Position numbers and translations under genes: made by a program. A stretch of 64,000 nucleotides of DNA, from the NCBI RefSeq assembly GCF_010015585.1, contig NW_022985079.1:470536-534535 (forward strand). Reading direction: 5' to 3'. This DNA comes from Eremomyces bilateralis CBS 781.70. Its lineage: Eukaryota > Ascomycota > Dothideomycetes > Eremomycetales > Eremomycetaceae. Shown here piece after piece: positions 23,103 through 33,854 of the stretch; within the stretch, counting starts at the first letter, position 1, and every line of letters begins with the position of its first letter. The notes under the pieces are model-generated. The model was given only the letters and a program-made list of their open reading frames with translations, was not told the origin of the DNA and ran no database searches.

Positions 23103-23787
23103 ATGCCATCCCCATCCATCACCGCAGTGACCTCCCTCTCCCAATTCCAGACCATCCTTTCCGGATCGACCTATGTCGTAGCCGACTTCTTCGCAACCTG
23201 GTGCGGGCCCTGTAAAGTGATTGCTCCTGTCTTCGAGCAACTCGCCACGCAAGAGGGGAAGAAGGGGAATCTTGCGTTCGTCAAGGTGGACGTTGACCAG
23301 TGTCAGGAGATTGCTCAGAAATATGGCGTGTCAGCGTGAGTTCGACCTGTCCTTAGAAAGTATCCATACAGTCTAGGACCAAATGGCTGACTCGATACCC
23401 CTTCGGTCGCCCAGAATGCCCACCTTCCTAGTATTTCGAAACTCCACGGTGACGCAGACTATTCGAGGCGCCGACGCCGCTGCTCTGCGTGCAGCTGTTC
23501 GCGCAGCGGCGCAGAGTGCAGGAAAGGCTTCGGGAGCTGCTTTCACATCGAAAGGACACGTCCTCGGGTCCGGCTCGACTACACGACCTGCCACCCGATC
23601 TAGTATCGGTGGTTCCTTGACTGGGTTACTTCCCGGCGGCGGGCTGATAGATACCGTGGTGAGGTTCGTGGCCTTATATGTCACGAGCTTATTTTCTTTC
23701 GATTCATATCGAGCGGCAGAACTGAGCCCTTTTGCACTCCGATCGGAGGGCGGACGTTCAGTGAACACATTGTACGGGAGGCGGTAG
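23103..23787 (+). CDS. Thioredoxin with C-terminal extension
   Basis: Thiol-disulphide oxidoreductase. Two exons (23103-23335, 23415-23787) give 201 residues, against about 105-110 for a plain thioredoxin. Residues 1-105 are a full thioredoxin fold: the active site is WCGPC at residues 33-37 in FFATWCGPCKVIAPVFEQLA, then FVKVDVDQCQEIAQKYGV, and the cis-proline loop AMPTFLVF just after the intron. The remaining ~95 residues are Ala/Ser/Gly-rich, with a hydrophobic stretch (GGLIDTVVRFVALYVTSLFSF) that could be a membrane anchor or amphipathic helix. No N-terminal targeting peptide is obvious. Similar extended thioredoxins occur in moulds, to my recollection; their function is not known to me. 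Confidence 0.93.
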
Positions 23788-24228
23788 GAGATTGACGGAC
23801 GAGTTTAGCTGATGACATGGGATTTTTTATTTGTATGTTTATATTGAGCGCCCCCCTTTACAGCGGAGCATGATGGACGGGCGCATGGGATAGTTCGTTC
23901 GCTCAGGAGATGTGTGCTATGGATGATTATACCCGGCGTTTGCGATTGGCGAGGTGGTATTCAAGTACGTTGGACATTGCAGAAACATTGAGACAACATC
24001 AACTTTACCAGCCCAATGGGTCGACGTTGTTCCGGTATAGACCAGTGTCGAAACGTTGCGAAGTCATTTATTCTAAGTGCATAGCATGTACCGTTGGTAA
24101 ATTTCACGGTGCAATCAGCCAATAGCTCCTCAATATGAAGGGATGGGGTGAGACTATCCAAAGATACGGATCAAACTAGACAAATTATACATTACTTTGC
24201 CGATCGACGAGCAGCCGAACGACGGTGC
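23788..24228. other. Convergent intergenic spacer
   Basis: 3' regions of the thioredoxin (+) and the ACS-family transporter (-). Nothing else recognised. Confidence 0.45.
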
Positions 24229-26007
24229 TCAGTAGAACCACCTGAATTCGGGATTGTCTGGTCCATCTCGGAGCCGCTCCGTTGGAATGTCCCGGACACG
24301 GATTATCTTCCCTGCCGCACGATTCCTCCTCTTATTGTCGAACATCATCCAGAGACCCAGCAACGTCGTTAACAGCGCTCCGGTTGCGCCGAACGCCGCC
24401 GTCGTCGCCAAAGCGGGGAGATACTTGGGCGCGTCCTGGTTGCGGAAGATGTTGGACGCCACGACGCCCATCAGGTTCGCGGTGGGCACGCTGATGGAGG
24501 TCAGGATCACGCGCTTTCCCTCGTGCGCGATGTTGTTGTTATACCACACGTCGAGAAGAACGGAGGGAGCCGATGTCCCCCACGTCATCATAAATGTAGC
24601 GAAGTAGGCGACCTGAAGCTGGTTCTCGGCATCAATGGCAACATATATCATGAAGCCGATAAAGGTGAAAACTGCGGCGTCGTCAGCTTTTGTTGTCGCA
24701 TCTAGTAAGTAGAGAACTTACGGAAGCCTGCGGTGATGAAAGGCCATCGCCACCGTGTAGCGTCGCTCATAAACGCCAAAATGAGAAGCACGACTGCCCC
24801 TGAAACATTTGGTGCGACGGTATAGAGGTTGGTCTTCACAGTATCATACTTGAGCCGGGCAATGATCTGGGGCAAGAAGAGCTGAACTCCTTGAAGCGGA
24901 ACCCCCAGACAGATCTGAATGGCAATGATGGCCCAACTGGTCCAGTGCTTGAAGATCGCGAAGCTCTCCTTAAGCTTGAACTTCTCATTGACCGTACTGG
25001 ACGAATCGATCTGCATCCGGTGGAATGCCAGCTGCTTCTCGGACGCTGACAAGAACGTGGCGTCCACGCCTGATTGCGGGAGATACCAGTACGCAAAAAA
25101 TGAGAACAGAACCGTGCAGGTCCCTTCCAGGAGGAATAGGTATCGCCATGGCGTCAAGGCCCCTCCCTTGATTTGGAAGACGCCGAATGCGAGAAGACCC
25201 CCGAACGCGGACGCAATGCTTTGAGCTACTATTCATCAGCCTTCGTTATGTCAAAATTTCATGGGACACGTACCGGCGTAGAAGATCGCAAGGCGGCGAG
25301 CTAATTCGCCTCGTCGGTAGAACCTAAACAAGCTGTGTTAGTACGAATCGACAAGGACGTGCAAAAGCACTTGGGTATGGAAAAGGCACTATCAGAGAAG
25401 AGTAGGGACTTGACTGGAAAGCGAACTTACGTGGTTAGATAGTAAATCACCAGTGGAAAGAATGCGCTTTCCGCCATGCCGAGAAACCATCGAAGGGCCA
25501 TCAAGCCCCCGAAGTTTTGAACCGCTGCAACAAGGAGGGTGATGGTCCCGAAACAGAACATCATGATCGGCAAAACACGGTGCGGGCCGTACTTCAGTTC
25601 AGTCAGCAGAATGATTCGCGAAAGATGAATCTTCATTGCTCGGATCCACACACCTTCTTTCCCATGATACCGAGCACCGGTGCCGTCAGGACATAGGGGA
25701 TGAAAAATATGCTCAGGATGAGATTATATTGTCCATCTTTCAGGTGAAGGGTTTTCTCCAGTCCTGCGGTCTTTGCGTTCCCCAGATTCGATTTGTCCAA
25801 ACTGTTGAATAGATACATCACTGCAAGGACGGGTAAAATCCTGAGATCGAACTTCCACACCAGGCGGCGCTCCTGGACAGGGTCCATGATGACCTCCGTC
25901 TCGCCATCTTCACCACCGACAGTCTTGAGTCCAGAAGCATCGATGGAAAGCTCCTTGGAAAGACTGCTGACCGGCGCATCGCCCGAGGACTTGTGTTCGA
26001 CGGACAT
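24229..26007 (-). CDS. MFS transporter, anion:cation symporter (Dal5/Tna1-like) family
   Basis: Predicted plasma-membrane carrier for a small organic anion (allantoate, nicotinate, tartrate and similar are known in the family). Five exons: 26007-25654, 25591-25431, 25323-25274, 25225-24722, 24671-24229, giving 503 residues in frame. The first helix region has the family signature MYLFNSLDKSNLGNAKTAGLEKTLHL (D-K-x-N-x-x-N/G-A) and YNLILSIFFIPYVL. Then come YGPHRVLPIMMFCFG, LMALRWFLGMAESAFFPLVIYYLT and FYRRGELARRLAIFYA (the conserved WY.R.E...R segment), and in the second half TPWRYLFLLEGTCTVLFSF and SAPSVLLDVWYNNNIAHEGKRVILTS. The substrate cannot be read from the sequence. Confidence 0.93.
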
Positions 26008-26769
26008 GGTGATCGGAGAAAGTGTAACGATTCCAGACTCGCAAACAAAGAAACTGGGAGAAGGTCCGACTTTATGAGTTTCGGATTACTAGAAGACCAG
26101 TAACTAGAATGTATCCACCTCGACGAAAGACGGCTGACAACTGGGTTTGCTGGAGCTAGGCTGCTAAGAGTCATGCGATAATCGTGAACCCGTATATGGC
26201 ACTTGCATTGATGCGATGCCAGATGGTTGGCATACTTAGTCTTTCGTCTATTCCACGTGGAAATTTGGTAGATATCAACGACCATCGAGATCTAGTTGCG
26301 GGGGAATCCACGTATTGCGAGACAATCGCTTATCGTTTGTGTCCTAGTAGCCGTTCAATACTACGTACTGAGTAGAAGTGCTTACCTGACAGGGAGTATT
26401 CGTGATATTAGAGTCTCGAAACTCGCGAGAAGCCTTCGCCGATTCGAGCCCAGCGCTATCAAAGTGTAGGGCGTGGGTAATAGATAAAGATAATGATAAC
26501 TCACTAGCCATATCATCTGGGGCGATATCAGAGAGCTTTGCCTACCATGGTATGGCGTGTCTGCCGGATCCAACACTAGAACACGACAATACGGTAATAC
26601 GAAGAAATCTTGTGCCAATCCGGAATTGATCGGCCATAGTATTCCGCAATACCGATAACAGGAGTTGATAACATTGCCAGCAGATGAACACTACTATAGT
26701 AAGCAGAGGATCCGATGCCGCAGAAGACTAGAATTGGGAAGCCGCACGTCGAACGAACGGAGTCTGAGT

Positions 26770-27003
26770 GGGGACGAAATTGAGTTACCTTTCTTGGCAT
26801 TCACCTAAACTCAGTTCCCACGATCTTAACCAGAACGCAGCGGAGAATTCACCAAAACAGACCTCTAGTAGTTGCTTAGTTAGGAAAAGAGTATACTTTT
26901 TGGTATTATGCTGTTTTTGAGCGAATTGGGCCTGCCTATGACAGTGATAGTGGTAGTGATGGTTAGGAGAATGCCAAGAAACGTAACTCAATTTCGTTCC
27001 CCC
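26770..27003. mobile_element. MITE-like element with ~40-bp terminal inverted repeats
   Basis: The left arm (26770-26810) begins GGGGACGAAATTGAGTTAC and continues TTTCTTGGCATTCACCTAA. The reverse complement of the right arm (26961-27003) reads GGGGAACGAAATTGAGTTAC then TTTCTTGGCATTCTCCTAA. Over about 40 bases there are three or four substitutions and one single-base indel. Total length about 233 bases with an AT-rich centre and no ORF, so it would be non-autonomous. I see no convincing target-site duplication. The arms separated by ~150 bases could also make a fold-back structure. Confidence 0.65.
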
Positions 27004-27026
27004 GAAGGAGGAACGTGGAATCAGAA

Positions 27027-27057
27027 GTAAGGCTGTAAGGCTGTAAGGCTGTAAGGC
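27027..27057. repeat. GGCTGTAA microsatellite
   Basis: The 8-mer GGCTGTAA is repeated three times plus GTAA before and GGC after. It is followed by degenerate AAGGC words (CGGCAAGGCCATAAGGCAGC) up to about 27095. Located about 220 bases upstream of the CTF18 start. Confidence 0.85.
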
Positions 27058-27312
27058 AATACTAATATGGCGGCAAGGCCATAAGGCAGCAAGAACGCGT
27101 TCGCGACATGGAGGTTTGACGCGTGACGCGATTGGATCCGCCAGTTGACGCGTTTAACGACGTTCTCCTCCGTCCATGCAACAGAAATACAGAATGATCG
27201 AACCCCGATAGAGAATCGTTAACTCGTCCACCATCATGATTGTCTGATCGATCCCTAAATACCCCTATGATTCACCTCTGCAGTTCGGCTTGTTCCTGAC
27301 AAGCAACGAGCA

Positions 27313-30300
27313 ATGACGATTTCCTCCTCGCCTTACATCCCCTCATCTTTTGATCCCGCACTACATTTGCATTCAGAGAACCTGCTGCCGGAAGTTTTCC
27401 ATCCCGTTAGTTCGCACTCGGATGAATTCGAAGCCATAGAACAAGTGCGAGCGGAAGACATAGCGAGGAAAACCGCAAGCGGCATAGTCATCCAACATCG
27501 AGCGTGGAAGACTTGTGACGCGTTCCGAAGCGACGAGGATCGTCCAATACGTGCGATTTCAGTTCTTGAAATTTGGAGAAGTTGAGACTTACTTCGGCAG
27601 GCTCCCCTTTACGAGACGTGTACGATCCGACTCAATTGACCTCCATCCTGATCGAGGACACCGACGAGTCTCAGAATACATACAGGACAGTTCTCCCGTC
27701 TAGTCCCCCAGGGGTCAACCGCACAACGATGTCCTCACCAGTACTGTACCCGAGGAGCCCAACACCAACCCAACAAGATATGTATTCCCCGCGGAAACGA
27801 AGGAGGTTGGAAGGCTCTACTTCCATCTTGACCGAATCTCCAAGCAAAGGCAACCGGCTCCCGGACGAAATCTCCGAATCGCGCGGTCCCTTTCTCTTTT
27901 CCGACGACAGTGACACGGAAGACGGGACGTTCGAAGTTAAGTCTCCAGCAACGGGGAACCAAGAAAATTTCGTACCAATTCCCCTGGCCAGCGCTGGGAA
28001 ACCCCTGGCCGCACATCATTGTTCCCCAAGGTTTAATCCTGTCGAGTTCAATGATGTCACCAAATTTGATAGCCTAGCCTCGAATACCGTCTCAAACCCG
28101 TCTTCTTTCACAATCCGAACATCCGCCGGACAGACTATTTACTTGCCCCCTCGCCGTATATCACCGACTGTATCCTACCAAACTGAGGTCGCTTTGAGGA
28201 GTACCACCGCTCCTGGTCACGCTAATAAGTCATATTACGGCATTGAAATCCATCACTTGCTTGATGAGCTGGCAGCGGAGTCGACTTCCACCCCGTCGAA
28301 AGATTCCATCGACTCTTCAACCACTCCATCTGAATTACTGTCTTCCTCTCGACCCGGTCAAAAGGTTCAGCTCTGGACGGAGAAGTACCGCGCCAAATCG
28401 TTTACCTCCCTCCTTGGTGACGAGCGTACCCACCGTCGCGTCCTACATTGGCTCAAGTCATGGGACCCCCTTGTGTTTTCCTCCTCGAAACGGAGCTCGA
28501 AACAATCGAGCCTGCGTACCAAAGAGCCAGCGGACCTCACCCGCAAAATCCTGCTTCTCACTGGGCCGCCTGGACTGGGAAAGACCACTCTTGCACACGT
28601 GTGTGGCAGGCATGCCGGCTATGAAGTTCAAGAAATCAATGCAAGTGATGAGCGCTCGGCGAACGTTGTCAAAACGCGCATCAAGGATATGCTTGGAACC
28701 GAGAATGTTCGCACTGCAACCTTTAGCGGGCAGGAACAGGGTCGAAATGGCCAAATGAAACCCGCTGCGGGTAAACCGGTCTGTATCGTTGTGGATGAAG
28801 TGGATGGGGCGGCCGCCTCGTCCGGCGCGGGTGGTGAGTCCGGGTTTATCAAAGCGATCCTAGACTTGGTCGCGTTAGACCAGCGGAATACTTTGCAACC
28901 CTTTTCAGACGCGCCTGCGAAAAAAGCCAAGTCACGATTCCGGATGCGCCGCCCCCTCATCCTCATTTGCAATGATCTTTATGCGACCAGCCTTCGGCTG
29001 CTCCGACAAAGCCCAGCGGTCGAGATCATCCATGTACGACCTCCGCCTATAAGCGCGGTTGCTACAAGGTTAGACACCGTCTTCAGAAAGGAAGGCATTG
29101 CCGCAGACTCGGATGCGATCCGACGCATTTGTGAAACGATATGGAGCACCGAGTCGAAAAAGTCCGCCCGTTTCAATCCGGCAAATGGGGACGGTGACGT
29201 TCGAAGCATCATGGTTGCCGCCGAATGGATTGCCCGTCGATGGATGGCGGAGTGCACCCGCCCAGGCCTGGCTCTCAATCGCTTAACGAAGCCCTGGGTG
29301 GAGGACGCGGTGGTGGCGGATTTCGCAGCAGGAGGAAAGGGTGCGCGGGCAATCGGCCGAACCAGCGCGAGAGACGTGGTGAACAAGATATTCACCGAAC
29401 ATGCGGGCTTATCCACGATGGAGATCAACCACCTCCAAGGAAAAATCCAACCAAGCGCTAGCGACCGAAAAGGGGCCTCGGGCGTATCTGAAGGTGTAAA
29501 GAGAGGTGCTTTTGAGAAGCTACGACACGTAGTCGAGGCTTGTGGTGAGGTTGATCGCGTTGTCTCAGGTAAGCAGGTCTCCTATAAGAGGCGTAATTAG
29601 TGTGCTGACGGAATATAGACACATTTGCCGCATATCCAGAGCACCCCTACCAGGACGATACCATCTTCTCAAAGCCAACCCTGGCGCATGAATACCTCCA
29701 CTTCCACGACCAAATATCCTCTCGCGTCCATGCGTCCCACGAATGGGAGCTGGGTTCCTACCTTTCACTCGCCCCACTTGCTTTACACAATCTATTCGCC
29801 GTGCCTGCCGCAGTAGCCAGTCGGAATGAGGCACCGCTAAATCATGCTCCACGTGGATTGAACGGCACCAAGGATCCAAGTGCTCAACCAGGTCGGTTTC
29901 CAGGAGATCATGCCGAGAAAGAATATGCCGCATTATTGTCTCATATGGAGTCCATCTTGCCTCATCCCACGTCGAGCACATTCCGAAACAATAACCTCAT
30001 CGTGCTCGAACTCGTACCGTATCTGCTTCGAATCCTGTCGCCCGGAATCAAAGTCGTCGGCGTCGGGGGTACCAAAGGCGCAACCGCGAGCTTTGCATGC
30101 GTTCGCAAAGCAAGCGAGAAAGCCATGCTCGCTCTCTCCGTGAATGCGGCCCTGGCCACCGGGATCACATTCGAGCGTGTCCGTATCGAGAACACCTCGG
30201 CGGCCGAGCAGGACCCAGACGAAAAAGGCGAGCAGCTCGACCAGCCGACCAAGTCCATGGCCCAGGCGCAGGCCAATATGGGTTGGGTCTACCGGTTGCA

Positions 30301-30778
30301 ACCTGCCATCGATACGCTGTCGAATTTTGACAGCCTCGCCTACGACGGCGAGAGAGTTTCCTTTGCAGTGAGGAGGCTCCTCGAAGAAGAACGACGGCGA
30401 GAAGAGAGCAGCAGACTCCTGGCGATGAGAAAGGAGCGAATGGGCCCCGATAACCCCGAAGATGCGCAACCGTCTGCGGGTTTGAAAGCCATGCTGGCTA
30501 GTATCCCCACCGCCGCCGTTGAAGTGAGCAATGCTCCGCTGAAAGATTTCTTCGGACGGGTCATCGCACAGCCCAGCGTCTCTGAACCGAACAGGGCCGC
30601 TGGAGGTTCAGCAAATGGGACAACAAACCTCCCCAACACCCCTGGCGACTTGGGGATGACGGACGGATTTGATGTAACGGATGAAGACGATGTATGGCTT
30701 AATTATCATGAAGGATTCTCCAGAGCGGTCAAGAAAGCGGTGACCTTGGACGAGTTCCTCGAGGCCTTTACATCTTAG
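27313..30778 (+). CDS. CTF18: Chromosome transmission fidelity protein Ctf18 (alternative clamp loader)
   Basis: Large subunit of the Ctf18-RFC complex, which loads PCNA and supports sister chromatid cohesion and the replication checkpoint. Three exons: 27313-27550, 27601-29568, 29619-30778; 1121 residues. The N-terminal region includes FDPALHLHSENLLPEVFHPV and SPLRDVYDPTQLTSIL. The RFC box region is LWTEKYRAKSFTSLLGDERTHRRVLHWLKSWD. Walker A is GPPGLGKTTLAHV at about residue 400, sensor region EINASDERSANVVKTRI, Walker B CIVVDEVDGAA, and RRPLILICNDLYATSLRLLR follows. The C-terminal half has HFHDQISSRVHASHEWELGSYL-type conserved segments. The first intron uses a weak donor (GTGCGA); it restores the family's SPLRDVYDP join in frame. 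Confidence 0.95.
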
Positions 30779-31322
30779 TATAGTTTAACAGCTGCTGTAC
30801 GGTTCCAATCAATATTATAGTACCTTATCGAATTTGGGGGACGATAGCGGATTGAATGACTCTCGACTCGCATGGTGATGATTTCCTTTGAGGACGACAT
30901 CAAGGAGTGGTCAGTGGTCTCCATTTCTACCCCTTTGCCTCCACCCCTCCAGTCTGGCGTCTATCCTCTGCTCTTCAACACTTAACGTCTGTAGGTCTGT
31001 AGAAAACCCATATCATCAAGTTTGCATACCCGTCAATAGATGCCAAGTAGGATAAACTTCGACAGGGCGCTGACTGATAATGCCGATACCTATTTATGGT
31101 GGACATATGCAGGGCGGGCCAATGAGGAGACGTATCGGCTCCTTGACAACATCGACCTTGAGGGAACATCGCTCAAGCTCTGGGAGTATGATTTTACAAA
31201 AGGAATCTTTTCAAGTTGCTTCAGCGTCATATCATACTTCATAACGCATATTTTGCAATTTCTGTTGCCGAAGCGATCTTTACCTACGAATCCATCCTCA
31301 GCTAGCTTGCTCAGCACTCCAA
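30779..31322. other. Intergenic, BOS1 promoter and leader
   Basis: Spacer between tandem genes. A long overlapping frame (31040-31531) runs into BOS1 in another frame and has no protein-like signal. Nothing else recognised. Confidence 0.4.
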
Positions 31323-32278
31323 ATGGTTCGAGAGATGTATATATACAACGCATCCAAGCAATGCTAACCTGCTACAGAATCCGCTATTTAATTCCGCACA
31401 CCGCCAAAGCAATTCCATACGGAAGGACCTGGACTCGTTTGCTCAGGGCAACTCGGGCCCTGCAGTCCAAGGTCCGTAAGCCCCAAACGCAGATCTCGCG
31501 ATATCAAGTTCCCGTCCTTTGCGCGCTCTGACATTTGCGAAGGCCAAATCCATGCCTCCCTCACCTCGTTTAGCCGGACCATCGATGAATATCACAAGCT
31601 TGCGAGACAGGAGATCGTACAGGAGAAGCAGGAGAAGGCTTACGACCGGGTGAAGAATTTCCGGGCCGAGCTGGCCGACTACAGAGAACGGTTCGAATCA
31701 CTACGGCGGGAACGGGAAGAGAAAGTAAGACTCTATGCATGGCATCGCATCGCTGTTGAGGCCGGCATTGCTTGCCTAGTATGGGAAATGAGCTAACTCC
31801 TTTCCCATAGCAAACCACCCTCGAGCGCAACGAACTCCTTGGTCGACGACCGCACCATGCCGCAACACCCGAAAACCCCTATAGCCAACCCGCCTACGCC
31901 GGTCAATCTCCCTTCGCTCCCGCCGCATCGTCCGGTTCCGCACCATCTGCCTTCGGAACGACCGCCGACAACCCCTACAACCTCTCACGTGAACAGCACG
32001 CGCTGCGCGAGCAATCGTTTTCCTCGCGCACGAACACTCAGTTAGACGAATACATCGACCGCGGACGCGCGGTTCTGGCGGACCTGGGCGATCAGAGGGA
32101 GATGCTGAAGGGCACGCAGCGGAAACTGCTTAGTGTGGCGAACACCTTGGGCATCAGCGGCGAGACGATACGGATGGTGGAACGTCGCGTTCGACAGGAT
32201 AAATGGATCTTCTGGGCGGGGTTGGTATTGTTCTTTGCGTTCGCTTGGCTGGTTTTGTGGCTATTTAGGTGGAGATAA
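31323..32278 (+). CDS. BOS1: v-SNARE Bos1 (ER-Golgi transport)
   Basis: Qb-SNARE of ER-to-Golgi vesicles (GOSR2/membrin family), tail-anchored in the membrane. Exons: 31323-31325 (ATG only), 31378-31471, 31543-31724, 31811-32278; 248 residues. Recognised segments: NPLFNSAHRQSNSIRKDLDSFA, GQIHASLTSFSRTIDEYHKLA, EKAYDRVKNFRAELADYRERF, the SNARE helix TQLDEYIDRGRAVLADLGDQ with the zero-layer region, TLGISGETIRMVERRVRQDK, and the C-terminal membrane anchor WIFWAGLVLFFAFAWLVLWLFRW. The first intron (31326-31377) has a strong branch point (GCTAACC) but donor GTTCGA. The second (31472-31542) starts GTCCGT and removes a stop. A start codon as its own exon is unusual and needs transcript proof. Confidence 0.9.
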
Positions 32279-32651
32279 GCGAACATGTCCTTATTCGGCG
32301 AAGTCGAACGGGATCAACGATGGGTGGTGCTGCCTCGATGCTTTCTTACAGTGCGCTGAGAGTAGGGTGTCGTGGTCTGCGATGTATGGCAATGGTTCGA
32401 TCTGGACGGTGATCACAGTCAACGACAAGGTTCGTTCCAATATCCTCACAATTGTATACGAAGTGTGTACTTATACTGGTCTAAAACAGTACAAACTCAA
32501 CAGAAAGCTAAATCTTGTTTCCAAACATCGCGGAGACCCTGCATAAACAATGCCCAACGCCGCTGTTATATCCCTCCACACGATCGCAACCTCTTCTCAG
32601 CGATCTAAAAGACAGGCAACCCCCGTGTTGACACCCAAACCCAAACCATTC
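32279..32651. other. Convergent intergenic spacer
   Basis: 3' regions of BOS1 (+) and the orphan gene (-). Nothing recognised. Confidence 0.45.
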
Positions 32652-33854
32652 CTAACGCAGGGAGAAAAAATCCCCTCCTGTTATTAAGCCCAGCCGACCC
32701 GAAAGTATATCCACGCGTTCCTGCAGATCCTCAATGTCATCCTCATGCCTCATCAAGAGCTGCTTGGGACCACCGGACATCAAATTCCTGGGCAGCGCCA
32801 CCGGCCCGACTCCGTGTAGATGTGGACTCGGTGGGCCCAATGCCGGACTCGGCTCCACCTCCAATGACATCCGAAAATGAGGACTCGCGCGAGGGAAGGC
32901 GCCCATCGACATGGTCGGTCCACCCAGCATCGAGAAAGGCAAACGGCCCAACCGTGCCGCTTCGAGCGTCTCCATCGCCAGCTCCATCGAATCCATAAAG
33001 AAGTCGTAGACATCGGCGAACGGTCCAAAGGCTCCCGCCATCATGGACGCCCCCGGGTTGGGAAACAACCGCAACGACGTCGCGATGTCGACGACGCGCA
33101 TGAGCGCGCGCAGTTTCACCTTGGGTGGGCATTGCGCCTCGACGATGCCGATGCACCAGAGCATGATCGCTTCGTTGGTTCGCTCGCCGCGGACCACGGC
33201 GGTCAGCTTGTCCACGATGAACCGTGCCAGTCCTCGTCCCACAGCGTTCATCTCCCCCTCTCCGGAAATGTCCGACAGCGCCAGAAATGCTTCTAGGGCA
33301 CGCGGAAAACGGGAAATGGGGTACAGTGGGGAGTTTTGGATGCTGCCAGGCCCAGCGCCGAAGGACCATGGGTCTCCCACTCCGTGCATCTCGTATAAAT
33401 AGGATGGGACCCCCAGGTTCCCCGGACTATGTCGGTCGCGTTGCAGCTTCTCGCCCATGAAGCGCACCACCTCTAGTTCGAGTCCGGGCGAGATGGGCCG
33501 ACCCGGCGCGACCTGGCGAGCGAAAACCGCGGCTTCGGTGAAGCGGTGCCGAGTGACAAGGCCGCGCCGGACCCATATTGAGGAGAGCGCGAGGTAGGAG
33601 ATGGAATGGAAATCGTGAGGATTCATTCGCATCCTTCCGTCCGCCCAGTGGCTGTCAAGGTCGAATGGGGGTTGTGAGGAAGGATGTGATCGAGGAATGT
33701 GCTGCGAGTGGAGGGCACTCAGCATAGAGGAAAGAGCAGAGACGGGTTGCAAAGGTTCCGATGTTCGAGGGATACCGCAAGGCTGGAAGGTCCTGTCGTG
33801 ATACTGAGACGAAGAAGTCGATTCAAGAAGATTGGCATTCTGAGAGGTTTCCGA
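32652..33854 (-). CDS. Hypothetical protein, 5' exon unresolved
   Basis: I do not recognise this protein. The frame is open for about 400 codons and the product looks real: balanced composition, conserved-looking helices (HSISYLALSSIWVRRGLVTR, ALMRVVDIATSLRLFPNPG, PFADVYDFFMDSMELAMETLE), a Pro/Gly-rich part and a short terminal coiled coil (RHEDDIEDLQERVDILSGRLG). The frame meets a stop at a CACTAG acceptor just above 33854, so a 5' exon is needed. A candidate is 34273 to about 34048, which begins MLEWVFPPVGPMSCMMDCPA and includes ECPWGEWIEIKPKYRATFGSIENN. One in-phase join uses donor GTTTGC with an acceptor inside the listed exon (CACGACAG). No signal peptide or membrane segment seen. Confidence 0.6.
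   Translation of the reverse strand, partial: SETSQNANLLESTSSSQYHDRTFQPCGIPRTSEPLQPVSALSSMLSALHSQHIPRSHPSSQPPFDLDSHWADGRMRMNPHDFHSISYLALSSIWVRRGLVTRHRFTEAAVFARQVAPGRPISPGLELEVVRFMGEKLQRDRHSPGNLGVPSYLYEMHGVGDPWSFGAGPGSIQNSPLYPISRFPRALEAFLALSDISGEGEMNAVGRGLARFIVDKLTAVVRGERTNEAIMLWCIGIVEAQCPPKVKLRALMRVVDIATSLRLFPNPGASMMAGAFGPFADVYDFFMDSMELAMETLEAARLGRLPFSMLGGPTMSMGAFPRASPHFRMSLEVEPSPALGPPSPHLHGVGPVALPRNLMSGGPKQLLMRHEDDIEDLQERVDILSGRLGLITGGDFFSLR

Larger units (their letters stand above)
26008..27312. other. Divergent intergenic with MITE-like element and AGGC repeat
   Basis: Promoter side of both the ACS transporter (-) and CTF18 (+). It is AT-richer than the flanking genes. It contains the inverted-repeat element at 26770-27003 and the GGCTGTAA repeat at 27027-27057. 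No coding sequence recognised. Confidence 0.5.

Noticed and set aside
31040-31531. 163-codon frame before BOS1
   Set aside because: It ends inside BOS1 in a different frame; the SNARE model with introns explains the sequence better.
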